Positions 36,800 through 47,178 of a stretch of 64,000 nucleotides of DNA are shown here, one piece after another. Where the stretch lies: assembly GCA_948567375.1 (NCBI GenBank), contig OX419758.1, forward strand, positions 45,771,473 through 45,835,472, given 5' to 3'. Origin of the DNA: Lunularia cruciata. Lineage: Eukaryota; Streptophyta; Marchantiopsida; Lunulariales; Lunulariaceae. The notes beneath the pieces are model-generated. The model was not told the DNA's origin, did not search any database, and saw only the letters and a program-made list of their open reading frames with translations. Made by a program: the position numbers and the translations under genes. Positions within the stretch are counted from its first letter, which is position 1. Each line of letters starts with the position of its first letter.

Positions 36800-37703
36800 T
36801 AAACAATTTAGGTCTATAGCCTGATCTAACACCTAATGCTTGGATGCCTCTAACATTGTTATAGTAGTGGTAATACCAATACCAAAACCCATCTCCTGCT
36901 CGCTCTTATTAGCATTGGGCTCCACCAATTGCTATAACTATGAGTCCCAAATAAGTCCAATACCTCCCTCTCAAAAAGCATGGGAACTTATAAAACTCAT
37001 AAGTGTAGGTAAAGCAACTTTGGGCTATCCAACAAGGTTTACCACTGCCATAGTTGACCTATTAGCCACTACCACTATCTAAAACTAGCTTCCAACATCC
37101 AAAATATCATTGGTAGTAAGGTGATCTAGTTGTTGAATCCCATCATAAGCATATTGTAGAACCATTCTTGATAAGAGGTTCATCCACCAAAGATAAAGAT
37201 GATGAGCCCATGATCCCATGCTAGCTATATCCAACAACATGGTAGGTCCCATCTAAGAATGGACTTTAAGTGTACTTGTCACCACTTGTGTACAAGAATC
37301 ACCCATCAAAGTGACATTCTCCAAAACATAAGTTGGAAAAATAGACTGATGAACCTAGAAATGTCATAGTATGCATAATAGCTCCCAAAAAATATAATGG
37401 GGATCTTGTAGAACTTAACCTCAGCCAACTTGTTTTGGCCAAGGTATATCCTTGACATGGACATCTAGAAATCACCAAATGAATGGGACCATGTCTCTCT
37501 AAATCATGTGTCCCCAACAAGGGAATATCTACTGGTAGGTCTCATGATAACCCTTGATTGTTGACATGGGTAATAACTCTAGATACCAATAGGCCATATG
37601 ATATAGAGAGACTTGCCTAGCAATCTTATTTATCTCTATATACAAGTACCTTTGAACTTGTATACCTACATGTCATACCATAGCTAGTCTAGTGCTAATC
37701 CCA
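36800..37703 (-). pseudogene. Cytosine-5 DNA methyltransferase domain carried by gypsy element B
   Basis: Read in the minus direction with a few frame changes, the region shows DNA (cytosine-5) methyltransferase motifs in order. The end of motif I is ISTRLAMVLHVGIQVQRYLYIE at 37703 on. Motif IV is GPIHLVISRCPCQG, with the catalytic-loop PCQG at 37449-37460. DPHYIFWELL follows. Motif VI is YVLENVTLMGD, with ENV at 37313-37321. A motif-VIII-like GSWAHHLYLW is next. Then come ALPTLMSF and LVEPNANKSEQEMGF at about 36890 (motif IX region) and VLDQAIDLNCLT at 36806-36840 (motif X-like). Active enzymes of the family move a methyl group from S-adenosylmethionine to cytosine. This copy has about six stops and frameshifts, and its 5' edge is cut at 37704 by the LTR of element F. 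It lies just upstream of the gypsy RT on the same strand. Confidence 0.8.
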
Positions 37704-38453
37704 TGTGACAACCCGGCAAATATCACTTTTGCGGTAATCAGGTAAGTAAATTTTGTTCCCGCAGAGATACGAGTCAAAATGTCTAAATACGAAGCAAAGT
37801 AACAATTTCAGTTCTTCTTGAGTTCTTCTTTAGTCTCTCAAGTAGAAACCACACCCAGAAGAGAGTAACAAGCACTGACTCACAGTCTTGTCACAAATTA
37901 ACACTCCATAATCACAACTCCATCAAATCTTTCCAAACAATCTTGATTGTGATGATTCAGGCTCTCCCAAAAATGGCACTTCAATGCAAAACGACTTTGC
38001 CTCAAAATTGTGTTCCACCCCTCCACTGAAGGCACAACTTCCTCTATCAAAAATTGTTTCACATCAACTTCACACTGCACTCACAAATGCAAAATACTAC
38101 CAACACTACAATTCCTCTCAGATCTGTCAAGGCATTGCTTTGATTGCACTTCACTTAGGATCAAACACACAAAATGAAGATCAAGGCTATGGAATCCAAC
38201 ATCCAACAAGCACATTGACTTGCACTTTGAATTTCTCCAAACACTCACAAATACAATCACAAAATTGATACTCGGAATCAAGCTCAAGCGACGAGCACTG
38301 CTTCACAGCACTTTGCTTTATCTATTCTCAAAAATAATGAGCACTGAACAACATTATACTGCAAATGCCACTCTTAAATAGTGAACAAATCGATAGTTCT
38401 AACAACTATACCATTCTACAACAACTGTTCTAACCTGCAGATCCAAAATGACA
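37704..38453 (-). repeat. 3' LTR of element F
   Basis: On the minus strand the segment starts TGTCATTTTGGATC at 38453 and ends GGGTTGTCACA at 37704, so it has TG...CA ends and a length of about 750 bp. It follows a purine-rich run (GAAGAGG repeated, 38460-38485) of the kind used as polypurine tract. Immediately beyond its end the methyltransferase frame of element B begins mid-motif, which marks the insertion point. The 5' partner LTR is absent, because F is truncated near 44850. The call rests on position and termini, not on a matched pair. Confidence 0.55.
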
Positions 38454-38493
38454 ATGCACCTCTTCATATCTGCCTCTTCAAATCTCAAATAGG

Positions 38494-41116
38494 TTACTTA
38501 TCCGATCCGATGTCTACTTCTTCCTCAGCTTTGAAACCCGAACCTGAAGTAATCTTACTTCCTACTATTGTGTCCTCAGGTTTCAGATCTTCTACTTCTT
38601 CTACCAATTCCAGCAATTCTCTTTCTTGATCTGAAATTTCACTAGTGGGTAATCTATTTAACTCCTTATCTCCCGACCCACTCTTCTCTAATGTCTCTGA
38701 TGGCAACTCCAAAGACATTTGGACTCCTATGTTATCTACTTCGGGTTTTGCTCTAACATCTTTTTGAAGTTTTTCTAGCTCTACTTTCACTAAGTCTAAT
38801 CTAATTGAAATGTTATCCTCTACCTCTAAAACCTTTCTGTCTACACAAGTTCTTAATTTGATCAACAAGGCATTCATCTCGGTATCTTTTGCTTGTCTTC
38901 GCCTCGTCTCCTGTACCAACAACTTCAACTCGTGCAAGCGTGCTTCTTCAATTCAAACGCTGGCTTCTGTACTTAACATTGCGTTCACCCTAAGGACTAT
39001 CTCCTTCAATGGCTCCAACCTTGTCTTCCTCTCTCGTTCTTGATCTGCAAGCCATTCCTCTTGGTACATTGCCAACTCTGCCTCAAACTCGGCTTTCACC
39101 GTTTCCTTCTCCTTCTGTTCAATCTTCTCTTCCTGATTACGAAGTAACTCTCGTAATCTCCCTTCTTCTCTATACCGTGCAGCCAACTCTCTTTGCCAGA
39201 GTTGCTTCTTCTCCTCCATACTTTCCATCACTCTATTGAGCTCTTGATCCTTTGCTGCTACCCTCGCCATAGCATGGATAAGTTCTACTCTTGAATCAGC
39301 AAATTGCTGCTTCAAGATTTTGTATTTAGCTACATGTCTCTCTCTTGCTATGTCACTCTTCCTCGCAAGATCCTCTCGATAGCTCACTTCCCTCTTCAGG
39401 TCTTCAATTACCTGACTTCTCTCTACTGCCTCTGCTCGCAGTACTTCTCTCTCCTCTTCACCTCGGGTTACGCTCCTCTTTAACTCCAAGTTCTCTTCTT
39501 CTAATCTCACTACCACCTGCAATATAGTCTTTACCTCTGGACAAGTCAACTGCATCTCCTTCTTCTTGTGCTCCAACTTCACCAACAATGGGCATTCTAT
39601 CTCTTGCAGGTACTCCACTCCATCCCTGGCAACTACCTCATCCCGCGGAGAGGTCTCTCTTTTCTCCTCGTGTTCTCCTGATACTTGCCTTCTTCTCTGG
39701 AGTCTTCATATCGGGATTGATGCCTCACTGCCCGAGCCTTCTTCTACCTCTTCCTTCACTCTACTTGGCCCCGCTTCACACTTTGCCTTACATCGTGAGC
39801 AAACTCCTTGCTGTACTACGATCTTCTTTTCCTCTGGCACCGGTACTTCGTCCTCCAGCGCTGTGTTGTCTTCGGCTTCCACCTCGGCTTGCAGTTCTTC
39901 TTCATATTCTTCAGCCGTTAGCGCTGATGTCATCTCTCCACCTTCTTCACTATCACTGCTCGTATCTCTGGTCTCCAATGTCAGCTTAGGTTCCTCCTCA
40001 TGTTTCAAGTCCTCCATTTTGAGCTCGGCCTTGCCTTCTGAGTCTTCATCTTCTGACTCAATTACTACCATTCCTCACCTCGGGTTACTTCTCTGCATCT
40101 TCCGAGGTTTCTTGCTTTCTTTGGCTTCTCCTTGCCGACTCCTCTTCTTTGTCGGGGTACTCACTACGACTTCCATGTTTGTCCCTGTCTTTGCGTAGTA
40201 GTCGTCCGTGCTCCGGATTTAGAGTATGTATTGCTGCTCCTCAACATCGACCTCCTTTCGCACATCAGGATGGAAGTGCGACACCATCCAATTCCGCTCC
40301 GCCAAGTTCAGCAAATTGAGCCCGAGGTAGAAGTGTGCTGCAAACAGCACAATGTAGTGTGGAGGCAACTTATCCCGCAAATTCCACACCATCTGCCTTG
40401 TTCTCTCGTGAAAACACCTCGCCCAATTTCTAGGTTCTCCTGCAAACAGCTTATGGAAGAACACCGCTTGGTGTTTCATCACAAAAGTCGTTCTCCGGCT
40501 TCAAGATCGCCATGAGAGCACTCACGATCCCCCTCTTCACTGGATCCTTGTAACTCTCAACTTTGTACCCATTCTTTGTTCTTTTTGACAAGAAGGCATC
40601 TCTCACCTCCTGAGTCTCTTGGGGTATCTCTCCTTTCCCCAAGAACGTGGCTCCCTGCTCCGAGCCTGCCTCCTTCCCGAGTACAAGTCTCCAATCCGAC
40701 TCTATCCAGCAAGCCGGATTTCCTCTCTTCCCTTCTTCCTTGGGTCCATCAAGACACTTACTCTCGATGATTTCTGTCATGAATCCTAGAAAACTTACGT
40801 TCTAGTTCCATGCCAGAAAGGTGATACAAAGTCGGCTCAAGACTTCAATCCTTGCTATCACATCTAATCTCCGAATTGCATGATTTCTCACTGCAAATTT
40901 GGAGTTCTTCTTCCCTCCTCCCATCTCTTGTACTTTCTCACTTTCTCTTGATTTTACTCTTGCGACTTCTCCCTTGTGCACTAACACGATTCCAACTCTA
41001 TTTCCCTTTCCCCGATCATCTACAAGACGACTCCTCAACGGTGAAGGAAAATTGCTCGACATTTTGTCGTTGCAGTTTTGATTTTTATAGAGTTTCGCTT
41101 CTTCGTCTTCCATCAC
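38494..41116 (-). pseudogene. Accessory coiled-coil ORF between integrase and LTR of element F
   Basis: Consecutive minus-strand pieces. 41116-40802 starts MMEDEEAKLYKNQ. 40780-40451 has GFMTEIIESKCLDGPKEEG. 40482-40219 has FHKLFAGEPRNWARCFHERT and VLFAAHFYLGLNLLNLAERN. 40071-39706 is very acidic with a CSRCKAKCEAGPS segment. 39618-38953 (221 codons) is an almost continuous charged coiled coil. 38937-38494 is a second coiled coil. The gaps are single stops or shifts, so the ancestral protein was probably one long polypeptide, read here as about 850 residues. It occupies the env position, but no signal peptide or transmembrane segment was seen. The related copy at 2470-4640 shows that it is a family trait. 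Function unknown. Confidence 0.7.
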
Positions 41117-41246
41117 TTTGAGTTCCTACCGAGAAATCACACCTCCAACATGCACCTGTCACTGTCAATCAACCTTTGCACATATGAGCCGCCAGTTTTC
41201 GAACGGCCCCTTCTTGAATTTCTCGCCCCAACGAAAGGTTGTTAGA

Positions 41247-44200
41247 CTATCTTTGCCTCGGGTTGAGCTCCCCCCGATCCAAAGAAAATTTACTTTGGGT
41301 TGTATGCTGACAAGGCATTTCCGAATACTTTGCCTTGTGACCCAAAGTCACTTTACTTCGGGTTTCATCCCGAAGACTCTTTTCTTTTCCTTCTTCGGCC
41401 ATACAGGCGCAATCCAACTTCTCTATACACTTCTTTTGCTTTATTCCTAAAAAAACAAAAAAATGTGGGCACCACATACCTCCTCCCTCAATGTGAGCAT
41501 CCCCGTGAACATAGACCTCAGGTGTCTTAGAAACTTCCAAGTCTATGGTCCAATATCTCCAAACTCTCCACCCGTTTACTTGAGTGGCAAAAGGATTACC
41601 TTCCAAGTCGACAAGCTGCATGGATCCATTTTTGTAAAGATGAAGAACTCGATAGGGACCTATCCATCTCAAATGCAACTTGCTTGGAGAAAATATTTGG
41701 CAATTGTCATATAACAAAACCAAATCCCCTTCTCATATAGTCACAGGCTTGATTCTCTTATCGTGCCTGACTTTCCTCTGTGCTTGTACTTCTTTCGTGG
41801 TTTGCATTGCATTGTCTCTTTTCTCTTCTAACCACATTAATTAATGAATCTGAAGATCTTGACTTTCTTCTTCCGACATTCGTTCTTTGCACAGAACCCG
41901 ATATGTCGGAACTTCAAATTCAACTGGCAGTATGGGATGCAAGCCATATGTCAAGAAGTATGGAGTTTTTTTGGTTGTAATCTTCTTCTGTTGTTTGATA
42001 TGCCCACAACGCGGCTGGTAATTTTGTATCCCAGTCATAGGCATAATTGATAGTCACCTTATTCAAAATTTTACAAAGTAACCCATTCACTTTTTCCGTT
42101 AAGCCATTTGCTTTTGGGTTATAAGGAGTCGTCTTCCAATGTTTAATCTGAAAGTATTGGTTAATGCCTCCAGTACAGAGTTCAAAAAATGTGTTCCTCT
42201 ATCACTGACCAATTCCAGAGGACACCCATATCGGGAGATGATGTTTTGAAAGAAAAATTCCGCCACAGTTTCAGCATCATCTTTGCGAGTTGCTTCCGCT
42301 TCGACCATCTTGGTAGCATAGTCAGTGCAAACCAAAATGTATCAATTTCTTGTGACTCGGGTCACTGGTTGAATGGGACACACAAAATCAATCTCCCATT
42401 TCTCAAATGGGGCCAAAGGCAAAATTGGTCTCAAAGGCCATTGAGAAGTAGCCGTCGGCTTCTCCATTCTCTGACAAGCATCACAGCTTTGGATATGAGC
42501 ATGTACATCTTTGTACATTGTAGGCCACCAATACCCTGCCAAAAGAATTTTCTTTACAGTATTTTTCAGAGCATAGTGTCCTCCCGATGCTTTGGAGTGT
42601 AAAGATTCAATTACTCCTCCTACTTCGTATGACTCCAAGCATCGCTGAAGTACTTCGTCTTTGCCCATCTTAAATAAAATGTTGTGTTTAAGCTGGTACG
42701 GCCCCATTTTCCTGAGAAAGACTGCTCGCTGTTCTGGGTCCATCTCCTCAGGACAATGGAGAGTATTCAGATAATTATATTCAGCTGCATACCTTGTACT
42801 TTGCATTGCTAATAAGTGATACAACTCTTCGTCAGGGAACCGATCGTCAATTTCCCACTCCTGGTCTTGAGTTTCTAACCTGGACAGGAAGTCCGCATTC
42901 GAATGCAAAGCTATCTTCCTTACTTGTACAATATACGTGAACTCTTGTAATAACAAGATCCATCTTGCAATTCGTCCCAATAAATCTGCCTTCTTGACCA
43001 AATGTTGCAATGCATAATGGTCAACATAGAAGACAAAATCATACCCCAACAAATAATGACAAAATTTCTTGCAGGGCATACACCATTCCGAGTGCTTCTC
43101 TTTCAGTTGTCAAATAGTTCTTTTCAGAAACTGAAAGTTGTCGGCTGGCATAATACACCGGGTAGTCCTTCTTCTTCTCGTCCTTCTGACTTAAGACAAC
43201 CCCGATGGCCATGGACAAAGTGTCCACATACACATGAAAAGGGACGTCCCAATTTGGGGCCCTCATGACTGGTGCTTCAACCAGTTTCTTCTTCAACACC
43301 TGGAAAGCTTCTTCTTGATTTGCTTCCCACAGATAGTCTTCGGATTTCTTCAGATTCTTTGTAAGTGGTGCAGCAAGCACTGCATAGTTTGACACGAAGT
43401 GTCTGTAATATCCGACATGTCCCAAGAAGGCTCTCAGCTCCCGGATGTTCTTTGGGGATTCCAAAGCTGTGATTATCTTAACCTTCTCAACATCGACTTC
43501 AATACCTTGGCTTGACACCCGATGCTCCAAAAGAATTCCCTCCTTCATTGTGAAGAAGCACTTCTCCGGGTGTAATGACAGGCCGGCAAAAACGACACCT
43601 TTCAAACGTTTGGCGAAGGTAATCTAAATGTACATCTCGTTGTCCAAACACACAAAAGTCATCAATAAAAACTTCCACAAATTTGTGCAGGAAATCTTTG
43701 AAGATTGAATTCATCATCCGCTGGAAAGTAGCGGGAGCATTACACAACCCAAAGGGCATTTGATTGTAAGCGAAAGTGCTCCAATTGGTTGTGAATGTAG
43801 TTTTATCCTTGTCTTCTTCTTGAATGGATACTTGATTGTACCTTGAAAATCCATCGAGAAAACTATAACAAGGATGTCCAACTACCTGATCTAAAATTGT
43901 ATCGGTAAAAGCCAAGGGATGATGATCTTTCCTTGTGACTGCGTTCAACTTCCAAAAGTCTTGGCACACTTGGATCTTCCCTGTTTTCTTCTTCGGGACA
44001 ATGACAATGGGGGAGACCCATTCACTGCTTAAGACAAGGAAGATGATTCCGGTCCCTAAGTACTTGTCGATTTCATCTTTCACCAAAAGCGAGTACTTCG
44101 GGTTCAGACGGTATTGTCGCTGCCGAACCGGAACTGCACCTTCAATCAGATCAATCCGGTGTTCTCCAAATTCTCATGGAATACCCGGCATTTGATCAAT

Positions 44201-44830
44201 CGACCAGGCAAATACATCCTGGAATTCTATAAACAGGGCAGTGTATCCTGCCAACTCCTCCGAAGTATTTGTCTTCGAGATTTTTAAAATTTTTCCTTCA
44301 GTTAATAAAACATCTTGATAGTCGTCGGGGTTGATGACTCCTTCAACGTGGCTTACTCGGCTTAACCCGAGGCAAGCGGCTATCAAACTTCCTTCCTCTA
44401 AGTCAGGTTCACCCAAGGCAAGGCCATATGGATCTTCGTCTTCAACATCCACCTCGCAGCATTCCAAGTAATTAACTCGGACTTCGTCTTTGGATTCGTC
44501 TGAGGACAAAGACAATGAGTCTTTGGATTTGTCTTCCTCTTCCGACGAACTTGTTTCCCCAAGATGGGGAACCTTCATCCGACTCACAATCACCAGCTTC
44601 TGATCTTCGGACGAAATGTCCTTGAATCTTAACTTCTGCTGATGCCAATCCACTACAACTTGGGCACTGTACAACCAGGGTCTGCCAATCAATAGAGGGT
44701 AACCAGTCTTTGTCACTGGTCGCAACACAATGTAATTCAACTTGAAGGGTACCCCTCTAATGATCGTGGTAATGTTTGACAGCATGCCCAAAGGCCGTCT
44801 CCTGGTTTGGTCTGCAAACTTCAACACTCG
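41247..44830 (-). pseudogene. Ty3/gypsy pol of element F (protease end, RT, RNase H, integrase)
   Basis: Minus-strand order. 44827-44174 holds the end of the protease (LIGRPWLYSAQVVVDW) and an acidic linker. 44086-43499 holds RT with CQDFWKLNAVTRKDHHPLAF, MPFGLCNAPATFQRMM and FIDDF near 43660. 43605-43039 holds RT connection and RNase H (GHVGYYRHF, YVDTLSMAIGVVLSQ, YYASRQLSVSEKNY). 43079-42342 has the RNase H end, the integrase HHCC finger (SGGHYA ... CDACQRM) and core EIDFVCPI. 42335-42099 has SDRGTHF. 41723-41247 has a GPY/F-type LRWIGPYRVLHL. The RKDHHPLAF...GFSRYNQ pattern is that of the Athila/Tat (OTA) side of plant gypsy elements. Frame breaks occur near 43620, 42340 and 42050. The 5' part of the element (5' LTR, gag, protease start) is missing. 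Confidence 0.9.
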
Positions 44831-44850
44831 AGGTGTTGGTTCAAACGTGA

Positions 44851-45008
44851 AGGAAGCTTTGTGAGAAGCTTCTCAAGAGCCTTGTATGCTCCCTCTATAA
44901 GCAACAAAGCTAAAGCTCATGCTAAGCATTTGGAGTTTCCCACACCCTCAAGTGTTCCAATGTGATCTTCCATTCTCCTATTTCTCTCTTTGGTTATGAT
45001 CTTTTACA
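44851..45008 (+). repeat. 5' LTR of element E (truncated)
   Basis: GAGAAGCTTCTCAAGAGCC to TTTTACA matches 55283-55428 of the 3' LTR with a handful of substitutions. Both end in ...CTTTTACA. The first ~340 bp of the LTR are missing on this side. Confidence 0.85.
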
Positions 45009-45009
45009 T

Positions 45010-45020
45010 TGTTATTAGAG
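45010..45020 (+). promoter_or_regulatory. Primer-binding site (initiator tRNA-Met type)
   Basis: TGTTATTAGAG starts two bases after the 5' LTR and differs at two positions from TGGTATCAGAG, the common plant LTR-retrotransposon PBS complementary to initiator methionine tRNA. Its position supports the LTR end. Confidence 0.75.
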
Positions 45021-45429
45021 TAGAAATGGGATGGATAAAATTTATGAACCATCAAATCCATTTCCTCCATGCCATTGGGATTTTTTGTGTCTAGGTATTA
45101 CCCAAGTATCATTTCACATAGTTCATCACCTCATGCTTTGGGCAAAATATTCTAAAATCTGATCACCTTTTTCAAGAAACCCTTGGTACTTTCAATTATA
45201 ACTTATGGAGAATGATGGACTTGTTGCATCTATGTGTTAATAAATTAGATAAATTGAGATAAGTGTGATAGAGCAGTAGCCATGGTGGCAATGCCCAAGG
45301 TTATTTGCTATGTATTACTATTGTATTATTATTGCTATGTAACAACAAATCAAGCACCTTACTTGATTGTTAGATGAATGATCATCAATGACAAGAGCAT
45401 GTAGAAAGAGCACTAGTTTGAGAAGAAGA

Positions 45430-46630
45430 AGACCAAATCCAATTTCCAAAATCCAAGGTATTCAAAGGCAAGAATCTTCTAGGTGCAATGGAGAATTTTG
45501 TGTTTGACTACAAATGTTATTTTGAAGCTACCAATCTCAAGTTGAATGAAAATATATTCTCTTGGATTCTAGCCAATTGGATAGAGTAGCAAAGCTATGG
45601 TGGCAATTCCAAGTGGAGCATGCTAAATGGCAATTTGTTGCACCAATCTTGACTTGGGCAGAATTTAAGAGTACAATAATTGATAGATTCCAAGCTATAA
45701 ATTCCACATGAGCTGCATGAGATAGGTTGGTAGAGTTGAAGCAGATTGGCTTTGTAAGAAATTACATTATGCAATTCTAGCACACCATCATGCAAATTCT
45801 ATATATACTAGAAGGTGAAGTTTTGGATCAATTTGTGAAGGACTTAAAGTCACAAACCAAATTAGAGGTTACTATGCAAGAGCCACAACACTTGAAGGAA
45901 GCCATCTGGTTGGCCAAATGCTTTGATTCCTTGATTGCAACAACTTGGTATCCATCTCAAACTCCACAAAACGTACCAATAAATTACACACAAGTGGAGG
46001 AGCCGGCACCAATGGATATTGATGCCATTCAATAGAGACTACTTGGCACCACAAATAGAAAAAAGTTGAGACAAAATGGTGGTTGTTTTTTTTATTGCCA
46101 AATTGGACATTGCATTGTTAAGTGTCCACTCAAGAATAGGCGATCTTGACAAGTCACCCAAATGAAGTTTGTGGAGAAAAATGATCAAGGAAACAAGGAA
46201 TCTTAGTAGAAGATTTTGAGCCACCTATTGGGAACTTGATTAGTTCTAGTGAGATCAAACGCTTGACCTATACAAGTTTACGTCATTTGCAAGGTATAAT
46301 ATCTGATTGTGATTGTAAGATTTTGGTTGATTTTGGTAAGATTTTGGTTGATTTTATCTAGAGAATTGCATGTCCATGCAATTAGCAAAAGAATTATATA
46401 TTCCTATCAAGCAAATAATTGGAAGAAAATTGATGATGGTGGATGGTAGAAAGGGTTCTACATTCCATACTTCACATCCTATGATATTCAAGATTGAGAA
46501 AGAGTATTTGGAGTGTATGAGCTTTGTAGTGGCAACTCTACTATGATAACATTTTTGGTTTACCTTGGCTTGAACATCATAAGGTTCAATTTGATTAGAA
46601 CCAACAATAAGTTCAAGTATAACACCAAGG
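45430..46630 (+). pseudogene. gag, zinc knuckle and protease remnant of element E
   Basis: 45790-46035 keeps a gag C-terminal stretch (ILEGEVLDQFVKDLKSQTKLEV ... EAIWLAKCFDSLIA). A zinc-knuckle-like CFFYCQIGHCIVKC follows at 46087-46128, with one extra residue between the first two cysteines. The protease region (46200-46630) keeps ISSSEI, SLRHLQG and the active-site neighbourhood, but a 21-bp tandem duplication (46317-46358) doubles KILVDFG at the place where D-S/T-G-A is expected, and stops follow. The region is cut by the LINE at about 46640. Confidence 0.75.
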
Positions 46631-46743
46631 TAAGAGTTTTTGATTGAACAATGAACAATGAAATATAAAGCCCAAAAGACCCAAAGAGTCAAAAGGCTGA
46701 AAACAAAATACAAAACACATGAAATGTGAGCCTAGGCAAGGGC

Positions 46744-47175
46744 CTAGGGCATCTGACCAATCTGTAATAAATTGGTCCGATGTAAACTAACCTCGGTCAT
46801 GTACTTCCCTAACGCTAAAGCTTCAACCTGTAAGAGAGTAGAGAAATCACTACAAGTAATCTGATGTCTAACTCTTATCTGCATGTAACAAGGGCAAACA
46901 ATCAACACATGATGCTCATCCTCAACTTTGCTCATAATACACAATTTGCAAAGTTGCATGGAGTGCTCTATCTGCTGCCAACGTCCTTGTTCTACTTCTA
47001 GTCTATGAGAACTAGTTCTATATTGAGCGATAACATGTCTAAGTGAAATAGAAATCCTAGCCAAGAGATAATCTTGCTCACAATACACCAACATAGGATT
47101 TACAAATTGCTGATAGAACACCATCTTGGTACCAGGCTGCTGCCATAAGCAAAGTAAGAACTGCTCCTTGATCAC
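46744..47175 (-). pseudogene. LINE ORF2 C-terminus with cysteine/histidine motif
   Basis: Continues the RT frame after one TGA. CKLCIMSKVEDEHHVLIVCPCY has the C-x2-C...H...C arrangement common at the end of LINE ORF2. The end of the frame (LLQIGQMP) matches the plus-strand copy near 25925. Confidence 0.8.
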
Positions 47176-47178
47176 TTC

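Noticed and set aside
39566-40198. 210-codon serine-rich plus frame
   Set aside because: Antisense of the acidic/coiled-coil accessory ORF of element F, whose Glu/Lys codons read as Ser/Leu on the other strand.
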